From positions 37,848 to 101,847 of the forward strand of contig NZ_BILZ01000016.1 of assembly GCF_004000825.1 (NCBI RefSeq): 64,000 nt of DNA. The letters are read 5' to 3'. How positions within the stretch are numbered: the stretch's first letter is position 1; each line of letters opens with the position of its first letter. Positions 44,764-52,423 of this stretch are shown here, in pieces. A model generated the notes under the pieces. The model did no database searches. It was given only the letters and a program-made list of their open reading frames with translations, and was not told where the DNA came from. Origin of the DNA: Paenibacillus kobensis NBRC 15729. Its GTDB lineage: Bacteria; Bacillota; Bacilli; Paenibacillales; Paenibacillaceae. A program made the position numbers and the translations under genes.

Positions 44764-44800
44764 AAAGGCAGGGCGGGGAGTTGTCCCTGTCCTGCCTTTT
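44764..44800 (+). terminator. Terminator of ilvD
   Basis: AAAGGCAGG / CCTGCCTTT stem with an inner GGGGA/TCCCT pairing and a TTTT end, 5 bp beyond the stop. Confidence 0.85.
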
Positions 44801-44801
44801 C

Positions 44802-44829
44802 AGCCGCTTAAAGTGAATGCGGCTTTTTT
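44802..44829 (+). terminator. Second hairpin, AAGCCGC type, after ilvD
   Basis: AGCCGC TTAAAGTGAAT GCGGCT followed by eight T. It directly follows the ilvD terminator, so it is redundant for ilvD, and lies 38 bp before an ECF-type promoter as do two similar hairpins elsewhere. Confidence 0.8.
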
Positions 44830-44867
44830 TTGTTTGTAGAAATTACCGCTTCAAAAAATCGTTCGAA

Positions 44868-44894
44868 ATGAACAAATGGATGGTTACAGTTGTC
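44868..44894 (+). promoter_or_regulatory. ECF-type promoter of the DedA-PAP2 gene
   Basis: ATGAAC (44868-44873), 17 bp, TGTC (44891-44894), then TTTTT. It is the third copy of this layout in the window. The gene start is 195 bp downstream, giving a long leader in which I see nothing definite. Confidence 0.55.
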
Positions 44895-45089
44895 TTTTTA
44901 TTCGTACACTCAACCACTGTAATGGCAGAATAACGATAATAAGTTTATTAATAGACCCCCTGGACATTCGCAATTTTGGGACAAAATATTACCGTTAACG
45001 TGTGCAACTGATCATTCGGCATGCGTCCGACAGATTTATTCCATGGGATCATTCAAATTCTAAATCGATGCATCCGGGAGGAGAACACC

Positions 45090-46391
45090 TTGGATATTGT
45101 GACGAGTCTTCTAGAGCATTATGGATATGGGATCATTTTTGTGTTCCTGCTCCTCGAGATGCTGGCATTGCCGCTACCCGGCGAAATGATGATGGGCTAC
45201 ATTGGACTTTTTGTTTACGAACACAAATTGAACTGGTTTTTGAGCATTGCCTCGGCAAGCCTTGGCGTATTAATCGGAGTAACTCTTTCCTATTGGATAG
45301 GTTATCGGCTAGGAAGGCCATTCATCGTACGCTATGGAAAAGTGATCCATTTAACCGAAGAACGGTTGAATAAATTGGCTCAATGGTTTGAACGATATGG
45401 CGATAAGCTGCTCTTTGCGGCTTATTTTATACCGGGCGTCCGGCATATTACCGGTTATTTTTGCGGTGTTACACGTATGCCGTTTCGACGTTACGCGTTG
45501 TTTGCCTATACCGGTGCCGTCTTCTGGGCCAGCTTGTTCATTTCCTTAGGAAAGCTGCTTGGTCCCAAGTGGGAGCAGTATCATTCGACCGTAAACCAGT
45601 ATATGATCGTCTTCGGCATTGCATCGGCATTGATCGCCGCTGTTATCTATATTTACCGCAAGTATAAAGATCAAGTGGTTGAGACTGTCATGGGATTGCT
45701 ATCAAAGGGGATAAGCCGCTTTCATTCTTTAGGCAAGGTGCGGTTTATGCTGCTGGCTTCCTTCGCCGGCTTCGTTGTTTTTTTCTCATTGATGATCGGC
45801 GTCATCCAGGATTTTCTAGCTCACGAATTCGGACAGTTCGACGAGATCGCAGCCTATCTGGTTACAACTTCATTCGGTCCTGAATGGAGCGGTTGGATGC
45901 TGGACTTTACAAGGCTTGGCACGATTTCTCTCTACGGACCCGTACTCGCTTTGACCGCAGTCTGGATCGTGCTGCATAGTAAAGAGCGAAGACTGGATCT
46001 GACCTTTCTTGTTTGGGTAGCAGCAGGCGGAGAACTGCTAAATGAAACCTTGCGTTTGTTATTTCACCGACCCGGACCCGTTGCGGCAGACGTTCAGTAT
46101 TTTAATACGTTTCCAAGCGGGGAGACGCTTATCTCATTCACAATATGCGGGTTTACGGCATTTCTTCTGATGCGGCATTACCATTCCATCTTCATTCAGG
46201 CACCAATTATCATTTGCTTCATTGTAATTTGTCTGTTGGTTGGCTTAAGCCGGATATATTTCGTTGCCCAATATCCGAGCGACGTCTTCGCTGGATATGT
46301 GTTCGGCGGTGTATGGGTCAGCTTAAATGTGATGCTGTTGGAGATACTCCGGAAGTTTAGAAGTCTAGGCAACCATGTTGCGCATCAGTAG
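45090..46391 (+). CDS. DedA-PAP2 fusion membrane protein with altered PAP2 active site
   Basis: A 433-residue fusion of a DedA domain (residues about 1-200, with [12 protein letters not shown] and [14 protein letters not shown]) and a PAP2-type domain (about 230-420). DedA proteins act as lipid flippases or scramblases, including for undecaprenyl phosphate, and PAP2 enzymes dephosphorylate lipid pyrophosphates. The PAP2 signatures are recognisable ([24 protein letters not shown]), but the two active-site histidines are changed: Glu345 in place of the PSGH His, and Gln394 in place of the SRxxxxxH His. TTG 45090 with GGGAGGAG upstream is the best start; ATG 45021 also lies in frame. Confidence 0.85.
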   Translation: MDIVTSLLEHYGYGIIFVFLLLEMLALPLPGEMMMGYIGLFVYEHKLNWFLSIASASLGVLIGVTLSYWIGYRLGRPFIVRYGKVIHLTEERLNKLAQWFERYGDKLLFAAYFIPGVRHITGYFCGVTRMPFRRYALFAYTGAVFWASLFISLGKLLGPKWEQYHSTVNQYMIVFGIASALIAAVIYIYRKYKDQVVETVMGLLSKGISRFHSLGKVRFMLLASFAGFVVFFSLMIGVIQDFLAHEFGQFDEIAAYLVTTSFGPEWSGWMLDFTRLGTISLYGPVLALTAVWIVLHSKERRLDLTFLVWVAAGGELLNETLRLLFHRPGPVAADVQYFNTFPSGETLISFTICGFTAFLLMRHYHSIFIQAPIIICFIVICLLVGLSRIYFVAQYPSDVFAGYVFGGVWVSLNVMLLEILRKFRSLGNHVAHQ

Positions 46392-46477
46392 GATGGATGG
46401 CGGCAATCGGTTCGGACTGGAACGGACGCTGCCGATACTCGGTACGGCCAGCATTCATGAAAAACATAGAAACAACA

Positions 46478-46502
46478 AAAAGCCGCATTATGCGGCTTCT
46501 TG
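46478..46502. terminator. Bidirectional terminator between DedA-PAP2 and sspH
   Basis: AAAAAGCCGCA / TGCGGCTTCTT stem with a very small loop. It lies 87 bp beyond the DedA-PAP2 stop and 23 bp beyond the converging sspH stop. Confidence 0.8.
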
Positions 46503-46524
46503 GATTAATCATATTAAATTCGAC

Positions 46525-46719
46525 TCAAGACTCACCGTTGAATTCTTCCGCAAGCACGTCGACCGGTACCGTCTGTTCCTCGTCTGGACTGTCTAGCGGA
46601 TGAATTCTTGCCGTGCCGGCTCCCGTATTGACATGCTCGATAAACACAGGGACGCCGAAGTACGACACGATTGTCATATCCGGAGAGTCGGCGATCTCTT
46701 TCGCTCTGTTCGCATCCAC
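46525..46719 (-). CDS. sspH: H-type small acid-soluble spore protein, copy 1
   Basis: A 64-residue protein opening VDANRAKEIADSPD, with FGVPVFIEHV and ARIHPLDSPDEEQTVPV, which are the conserved blocks of SspH. These minor forespore proteins are packaged in spores; their role is not settled. The frame is open to 46776, but GGAGGTGAT is placed for GTG 46719, giving the family start. A SigG-like promoter precedes it. Confidence 0.9.
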   Translation of the reverse strand: MDANRAKEIADSPDMTIVSYFGVPVFIEHVNTGAGTARIHPLDSPDEEQTVPVDVLAEEFNGES

Positions 46720-46738
46720 GATGTCATCACCTCCCATA

Positions 46739-46768
46739 AAGTATTTACAGAGTCTCTGTTGTTTATCC
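46739..46768 (-). promoter_or_regulatory. SigG-like promoter of sspH copy 1
   Basis: Minus strand: GGATAA (46768-46763), 17 bp, AATACTT (46745-46739). This fits the forespore SigG pattern (xxATA, 17-18 bp, CATACTA) that drives ssp genes. Confidence 0.5.
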
Positions 46769-46907
46769 CCGTGCACAGAATCAATCTAAACTTAGAAATG
46801 CATACATTTTCCGTAATATTGCTTCTATAGCAACAATCAATCTATCTCTATAATGAGATGTACCAATAGGGGAGGAGGGCAGTACTAGCCTAAACGAAAA
46901 TCAAAAC

Positions 46908-46921
46908 TGAAAGCGCTTTAA
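46908..46921 (+). promoter_or_regulatory. CcpA cre-like site upstream of GH87
   Basis: TGAAAGCGCTTTAA matches the cre consensus at 13 of 14 positions, 94 bp before the start of the secreted glucanase gene. Confidence 0.6.
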
Positions 46922-47014
46922 AGCCACTCCATTCATAAGTTGCTTCGTCCGGCTAAGCGTTTTCGTCTCTTCGTTCATGTCCGCACACATGCTCACAATC
47001 TAAGGAGGTTAATA

Positions 47015-49708
47015 ATGCGCAACAAGTATGTTACATGGACGCTCGCTCTAACGGTGCTTTTCTCAAGCTTCTTATTCGCGGAAGGTCCGCTTAAGCCCGC
47101 GCAAGCAGCTGGCGGAACGAACCTGGCGCTAGGCAAGAATGTAACGGCGAGCGGCCAAACGCAAACGTATGGTCCCAACAATGTTAAAGACAGCAATCAA
47201 TCGACGTATTGGGAAAGCACCAACAATGCTTTTCCGCAATGGATTCAAGTTGACTTAGGCACAGCCTCCAGTATCGATCAAATCATACTGAAGCTGCCAG
47301 CAGGATGGGGCACGCGCACACAGACGTTAGCCGTTCAAGGAAGTACGGACGGATCTTCGTTCACGAATATCGTTGGCTCCGCAGGTTACGTATTTGATCC
47401 CGCGGTATCCAATAACACAGTCACGATCAACTTCTCCGCTGCGAGCACGCGTTACGTCCGTCTGAACGTTACGGCGAATACCGCTTGGCCGGCGGCGCAA
47501 CTGTCCGAGTTGAAAATATACGGGACAGGCAGTACGACGACGCCTCCGACGACGCCGGCAGGTACGTATGAAGCTGAAGCAGCATCACTGTCCGGCGGTG
47601 CGAAAGTGAACACGGATCATATCGGATATACAGGTACGGGCTTTGTTGACGGCTACTGGTTACAAGGAGCGACGACGGCCTTCACAGTTAACACGTCCGC
47701 AGCCGGCAACTATGACGTTACATTGAAATATGCCAATGCAACCGGCAGCGCCAAGACGGTAAGCGTGTACGTGAATGGCATGAAGATTCGTCAGACGACG
47801 CTGGCGAACTTGGCCAACTGGGATACTTGGGGCACGAAGGCGGAGACGCTGAGCTTGAATGCAGGCAGCAATACAATCGTTTACAAGTATGATGCCAACG
47901 ACTCGGGCAACGTGAATCTCGACTGCATTACAGTTGCACCTTCTACTTCGAACCCGCAGCCTCCAGATCCGGACCCCAACCCGCCTGTTACGACACCTAC
48001 GGGCAGGGGAGCAAGCTTCCCTTATAGCCGCTATGACACGCAAGATGCAACGCGCGGCGGCGGCGCAACATTGCAAAGCGCCCCAACCTTTAACCAAGCT
48101 CAAACCGCTTCGGAAGCTTCTGGACAAAGCTACATCGCGCTTCCTGCGAACGGTTCGTATGCACAATGGACCGTTAGACAGGGGCAAGGCGGTGCTGGCG
48201 TTACGATGCGGTTCACAATGCCGGATTCGGCAGACGGCATGGGATTGAACGGTTCGCTCGACGTATACGTCAATGGCGTTAAAGTGAAGACGGTATCGCT
48301 GACGTCTTATTATAGCTGGCAATATTTCTCGGGCGACATGCCAGGCGATGCGCCAAGCGCTGGCCGTCCGTTGTTCCGTTTTGACGAAGTGCACTGGAAG
48401 CTGGATACGCCGCTCCAACCGGGCGACACGATCAAAATCCAAAAAGGGAATGGCGACACTCTCGAATACGGCGTTGATTTCCTGGAAATCGAGCCTGTTC
48501 CAACGGCTGTTGCTCAACCGGCGAACTCGCTTTCCGTAACCAATTACGGTGCAGTAGCGAATGATGGCCAAGATGACCTTGCCGCATTCAAAGCGACAGT
48601 TACGGCTGCTGTAGCAGCCGGCAAATCCGTATACATTCCTGCAGGAACGTTCAATCTGAGCAACATGTGGGAAATCGGATCGGCGAACAACATGATTAAC
48701 AATATTACGATTACGGGTGCCGGCTTCTGGTACACGAACATTCAGTTCACGAACCCGAATGCAGCAGGCGGGGGCATTTCGCTCCGGATATCCGGACAGC
48801 TTGATTTCAGCAACGTGTACATGAACTCCAACCTTCGCTCGCGTTATGGGCAAAACGCGATTTACAAAGGCTTCATGGACAATTTCGGCACCAACTCCAA
48901 AATCCATGACGTCTGGGTCGAGCACTTCGAGTGCGGCATGTGGGTAGGCGACTACGCGCATACGCCTGCGATCTATGCAACGGGTCTCGTTGTTGAGAAC
49001 AGCCGGATTCGCAATAACCTTGCGGACGGCATTAACTTCTCGCAAGGCACGAGCAACTCGACCGTCCGCAACAGCAGCATCCGCAATAACGGTGACGACG
49101 GCTTGGCCGTATGGCCGAGCAACACGAATGGCGCTCCTGCCGGCGTGAACAACACGTTCTCTTACAACACGATCGAGAACAACTGGCGAGCAGGCGGCAT
49201 CGCCTTCTTCGGCGGCAGCGGCCACAAAGCGGACCATAACCTGATTACGGATATCGTAGGCGGCTCCGGTATCCGAATGAATACGGTATTCCCAGGATAC
49301 CACTTCCAGAACAACACGGGCATTACGTTCTCCGATACGACGATCATCAACAGCGGTACGAGCCAAGATCTGTACAACGGCGAACGCGGCGCGATCGATC
49401 TGGAAGCGTCTAACGATGCGATCAGAAACGTTACGTTCAGCAACATCGATATCATCAATACACAGCGCGACGCGATCCAATTCGGATATGGCGGCGGTTT
49501 CCAGAACATCGTATTTAACAACATTAACATTAATGGCACGGGCCTCGACGGCATTACGACCTCACGTTTTTCCGGTCCTCATAAAGGGGCAGCGATATAT
49601 ACCTACACAGGCAACGGTTCTGCAACGTTTAACAATCTGACGACGAGCAATATCGCTTATCCAGGCTTGAATTACATCCAGCAAGGATTTAATCTGACGA
49701 TTAACTAG
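47015..49708 (+). CDS. Secreted GH87 alpha-1,3-glucanase with carbohydrate-binding domains
   Basis: An 897-residue secreted enzyme: signal peptide (to about residue 31, ending AQA), an F5/8 type C (CBM32-like) domain (about 35-170), a CBM6/35-type domain (about 182-305), a Pro-rich linker, a beta-sandwich module (about 330-505) and a right-handed beta-helix (about 510-897). In the helix, D671 (ADGIN) and D694-D695 (NGDDGLA) have the same +23/+24 spacing as the catalytic Asp trio reported for GH87 enzymes (D1067, D1090, D1091 in a Paenibacillus enzyme, from memory). GH87 enzymes cut alpha-1,3-glucan of fungal walls or mutan. AAGGAGG precedes ATG 47015. Confidence 0.88.
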   Translation: MRNKYVTWTLALTVLFSSFLFAEGPLKPAQAAGGTNLALGKNVTASGQTQTYGPNNVKDSNQSTYWESTNNAFPQWIQVDLGTASSIDQIILKLPAGWGTRTQTLAVQGSTDGSSFTNIVGSAGYVFDPAVSNNTVTINFSAASTRYVRLNVTANTAWPAAQLSELKIYGTGSTTTPPTTPAGTYEAEAASLSGGAKVNTDHIGYTGTGFVDGYWLQGATTAFTVNTSAAGNYDVTLKYANATGSAKTVSVYVNGMKIRQTTLANLANWDTWGTKAETLSLNAGSNTIVYKYDANDSGNVNLDCITVAPSTSNPQPPDPDPNPPVTTPTGRGASFPYSRYDTQDATRGGGATLQSAPTFNQAQTASEASGQSYIALPANGSYAQWTVRQGQGGAGVTMRFTMPDSADGMGLNGSLDVYVNGVKVKTVSLTSYYSWQYFSGDMPGDAPSAGRPLFRFDEVHWKLDTPLQPGDTIKIQKGNGDTLEYGVDFLEIEPVPTAVAQPANSLSVTNYGAVANDGQDDLAAFKATVTAAVAAGKSVYIPAGTFNLSNMWEIGSANNMINNITITGAGFWYTNIQFTNPNAAGGGISLRISGQLDFSNVYMNSNLRSRYGQNAIYKGFMDNFGTNSKIHDVWVEHFECGMWVGDYAHTPAIYATGLVVENSRIRNNLADGINFSQGTSNSTVRNSSIRNNGDDGLAVWPSNTNGAPAGVNNTFSYNTIENNWRAGGIAFFGGSGHKADHNLITDIVGGSGIRMNTVFPGYHFQNNTGITFSDTTIINSGTSQDLYNGERGAIDLEASNDAIRNVTFSNIDIINTQRDAIQFGYGGGFQNIVFNNININGTGLDGITTSRFSGPHKGAAIYTYTGNGSATFNNLTTSNIAYPGLNYIQQGFNLTIN

Positions 49709-49808
49709 TCTTGCAGAGCTATACAATGGGGAGTTCTTCGGAACTCCTATTTAACGTTGGAGAGTCTGGAACAGCCGGACTAATCAAATAGACGCTATAA
49801 AGCGAATG

Positions 49809-49832
49809 AAGGCTGCTTAAGCAGCCTTTTTA
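49809..49832 (+). terminator. Terminator after the GH87 gene
   Basis: The perfect palindrome AAGGCTGCTTAAGCAGCCTT followed by TTT, about 100 bp beyond the stop. Confidence 0.85.
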
Positions 49833-49962
49833 TTATGCCGGACTCACACTAATCCTGCATGTTCGAAAAGAATGAGGCTTGTTCTGATTTAGAGTGAACT
49901 CTAGAGGTTAAGCTTAGAACAATAGCCTGTTAACGAAATAGGAATGATGAGAGGTCGAAGCT

Positions 49963-50442
49963 ATGCGGATTCGTGAGATTGAAGAGAAGGACAACCGAAC
50001 AATGGAACAAATTATAAAGCGCTCATTGGAATCTTTTAACCTAAACATTCCTGGAACAGCGTATTTTGACCCCCAACTGAGCAATCTGGCTCAATATTAC
50101 AAGGAACAATCTCAAGCAAAGTATTGGGTTGCAGTCAATGAACACGATACTGCAGTAGGCGGTGTTGGAATCGCACCTTATGGGCAGGAGGCGGGGATTT
50201 GCGAGTTGCAAAAGCTATACATTACACCTGAAGCTCAAGGTATGGGTTTGTCGAAGGAGTTGATGACAGTAGCACTCACCTTTGCCAAGGAACACTATGC
50301 GCACTGTTACTTAGAAACGCTGAGGAAACTTCAAACAGCAAATCTTCTATACAGCAAATTAGGTTTCAAACCGCTTGAAAGACCGCTTGCTGGTTCAGAA
50401 CACAATGCTATGGACACATGGTATATAAAAGAACTGCAATAA
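49963..50442 (+). CDS. GNAT-family N-acetyltransferase
   Basis: A 159-residue GNAT protein with the acetyl-CoA site in LYITPEAQGMGLSKELM (Q-G-M-G-L) and a C-terminal YSKLGFKPL strand-turn. The amino acid or peptide substrate is unknown. GAGAGGTCG precedes the ATG. It is more AT-rich than its neighbours. Confidence 0.88.
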   Translation: MRIREIEEKDNRTMEQIIKRSLESFNLNIPGTAYFDPQLSNLAQYYKEQSQAKYWVAVNEHDTAVGGVGIAPYGQEAGICELQKLYITPEAQGMGLSKELMTVALTFAKEHYAHCYLETLRKLQTANLLYSKLGFKPLERPLAGSEHNAMDTWYIKELQ

Positions 50443-50510
50443 GAGGAGTTGTTGCAGTTTAAAGTGCATTAATAATAACTGTATCCAGCTGCCGAACCGG
50501 AAAAGGCCAA

Positions 50511-50540
50511 GCATATTCCTTTGCGCCTCCGCTCATACTG
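50511..50540 (+). promoter_or_regulatory. SigG-like promoter of sspH copy 2
   Basis: GCATAT (50511-50516), 17 bp, CATACTG (50534-50540). It is an even closer match to the SigG consensus than that of copy 1. Confidence 0.6.
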
Positions 50541-50571
50541 TAATGAGATTGAAGCAGAGGAGGATTATGCA

Positions 50572-50817
50572 TTGGATATTAATCGGGCAAAGGAAATTGC
50601 CGCTTCTCCGGTTATGGAAGACGTGAAGTATAACGGGGTTCCTGTCTATATTCAGCATGTGGATGAAGCGAAGGAAACGGTCCGGATTTATCCCCTTGCA
50701 GAACCCGACCAAGAAATCGAAGTGCCGGTGCGCAGCTTAACCACGCCTTCATCAACAGTGGCTATGGAAGTCCAGCAAATGGCATGCCGGAATTCTGACG
50801 ACGGGATTCGGGACTAA
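50572..50817 (+). CDS. sspH: H-type small acid-soluble spore protein, copy 2, with extended C-terminus
   Basis: An 81-residue protein with the SspH blocks DINRAKEIAASP, YNGVPVYIQHVDE and VRIYPLAEPDQEIEVPV. It exceeds the usual 59-64 residues by a Ser/Thr/Met-rich tail of about 20 residues that I do not recognise. TTG 50572, 8 bp after GAGGAGG, gives the family start; the frame opens earlier at 50521. Confidence 0.85.
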   Translation: MDINRAKEIAASPVMEDVKYNGVPVYIQHVDEAKETVRIYPLAEPDQEIEVPVRSLTTPSSTVAMEVQQMACRNSDDGIRD

Positions 50818-50973
50818 GTAACGAAGAACTTTAGCCCCATAGACAACGAAATGAAGCTGACATTGCACTCGGCAGCTTCATTTCGTTCAGAGGCAGTTAG
50901 TAATGTTATATATGAGAATTCTATTCTTTGATTAATTCGTACATCCGGCACTTGCACCGATATACCAGGACGT

Positions 50974-52002
50974 TCAGTGCTGAAGCTGCAGTTCCTGCAG
51001 TTCCTCAAATACGCCGAGCAAGATGCATTTTTCATTTGCCGCCACCGTCTGCAGGATAGAAACGATTTTATCGAGTATGCTGGTTCTTCGGCTAAGTCCG
51101 AATTTCAGCAATAGTGTGCGCACATTCGACATTTCCTGAAGCAGGTCGGTATAGGACTTAATGCTCGACTCATGGACCAGGCCAAGTTCGTGCATATACT
51201 TTAGACGTTGAAGCATCAGTAATTTATGGTCTGACAAGACGTGGAATAAACGGAAGTCTCTAGTTAGTTCATCCGTACGCGCCGCATCAAGCAGACGGAA
51301 CAGAGGCTGATAGATGTTGATGCCATACTCCAGGACCGGTGTCGAGATCCAGGTCGGCTCCCGGTGCGGAGTGTAGGTGGAATTGAGATAATCCGACAAG
51401 GCTTGCGTTACGCCTTTCACATCCAAGACGTACGGTATATCCGGCCTGTATTGCCAGAGCTCTATACAGCCTGGAAGATTAAGATTTGCCGGTAAATGGC
51501 GAACGGCATTCTCCAGCTCCTCGAACGAAACCTCAAAACGCCCGTAACGCATGCCGCCATCCGCATGCCGATGATAATCCAAGAGAATAAACACTTGTCG
51601 CAGGTCGTCAAATCCGATGACAAGGGGATCGTGCAGCGCATCTTTCAACTGATAGAAGGGATAACTAGGGATATGATACTGATTCACGAACTGGTAGATA
51701 TATATCCCGTCGGACAGTGTCTTTTTATAAAAGTCAACCCAAGCTCCTTGTGTTTCAATCTCTTGTAAGGTTGTTCGGGTCACATGGATCCAGGGGCAAT
51801 CTTCCTCGGGTGTCGTGTGATGGGAGTAGTTGATGACGGTGTCATGTCCGCTCAAGCCTTGGATGAGCTCAATCTGGAGGTAATGGGAATAGATCCAAGC
51901 TTGACAGGAGGGATGACGTTGGGCAATCGAAAAGACATGGGCCTGGTTCGCCCACGAAGCGATGAAGGGCTGTTCAACAGGCAATATGAGGCTGGAACTC
52001 AT
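50974..52002 (-). CDS. Unrecognised 342-residue protein divergent from the NRPS
   Basis: Not a family I can name with certainty. It is hydrophilic with no signal peptide or membrane helix. The middle has a run, FYQLKDALHDPLVIGFDDLRQVFILLDY, like that of papain-fold/BtrH-type proteins associated with peptide and aminoglycoside pathways, where such domains move acyl groups between carrier proteins. A lone catalytic Cys-His pair cannot be picked out. Its helical C-terminal half (residues about 240-340) is Leu-rich. AGAGGAGA precedes the ATG. It points away from the NRPS across a shared 421-bp control region and is probably linked to it. Confidence 0.7.
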   Translation of the reverse strand: MSSSLILPVEQPFIASWANQAHVFSIAQRHPSCQAWIYSHYLQIELIQGLSGHDTVINYSHHTTPEEDCPWIHVTRTTLQEIETQGAWVDFYKKTLSDGIYIYQFVNQYHIPSYPFYQLKDALHDPLVIGFDDLRQVFILLDYHRHADGGMRYGRFEVSFEELENAVRHLPANLNLPGCIELWQYRPDIPYVLDVKGVTQALSDYLNSTYTPHREPTWISTPVLEYGINIYQPLFRLLDAARTDELTRDFRLFHVLSDHKLLMLQRLKYMHELGLVHESSIKSYTDLLQEMSNVRTLLLKFGLSRRTSILDKIVSILQTVAANEKCILLGVFEELQELQLQH

Positions 52003-52423
52003 CTATCATTCTCCTCTTGGGTAGAGTAGGAATGTCACCAATAAGCACTCCTGAATAGCTTACAATCATTTTCCTCTTTAACCACATTTTTGCGGTATGA
52101 ATCAATGTATCACGCTCTTGTTCGGCTCGCAATACCATATTTTTTGTGAAAAGTTCTCTTTTTATTGGTTTATGCTAGCCAAACCTGCATTCTTACAAGG
52201 GAATAGGCATTACTTCCTATATCCTAAATGAGTATTTTATAGGTTTACATACCAATATTTATTATTTAAGATAATGAACCGTAAGGAATCATCCCTCGGG
52301 GATCTGAATGGCAGGAGAGGATCGAAATTGTTGTGACTTTAGGAGAGTAGCTGTTATTGCTGTGAAATAATAATCGGAAGGTCGGAATGAGATAAAGAAC
52401 ATTCAAGGGAGTGGAATTCATAA
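52003..52423. other. Shared control region between the unknown gene and the NRPS
   Basis: A 421-bp AT-rich gap. I see no gene, no long hairpin and no clear SigA box on the NRPS side. The region around 52230-52256 holds an imperfect repeat (CCTATA ... TATAGG at 52217-52242). AAGGGAGTGG lies before the NRPS ATG. Confidence 0.4.

Noticed and set aside
45021..45089. ATG 45021 as start of the DedA-PAP2 gene
   Set aside because: It adds a polar lead not typical of DedA proteins and lacks a ribosome site, whereas TTG 45090 has GGGAGGAG at good spacing.
47660..49480. A 606-codon open frame on the minus strand
   Set aside because: It lies wholly opposite the GH87 gene, has no recognisable domain, and is Arg/Val/Ile-rich in the way expected of a shadow frame in moderately GC-rich coding DNA.
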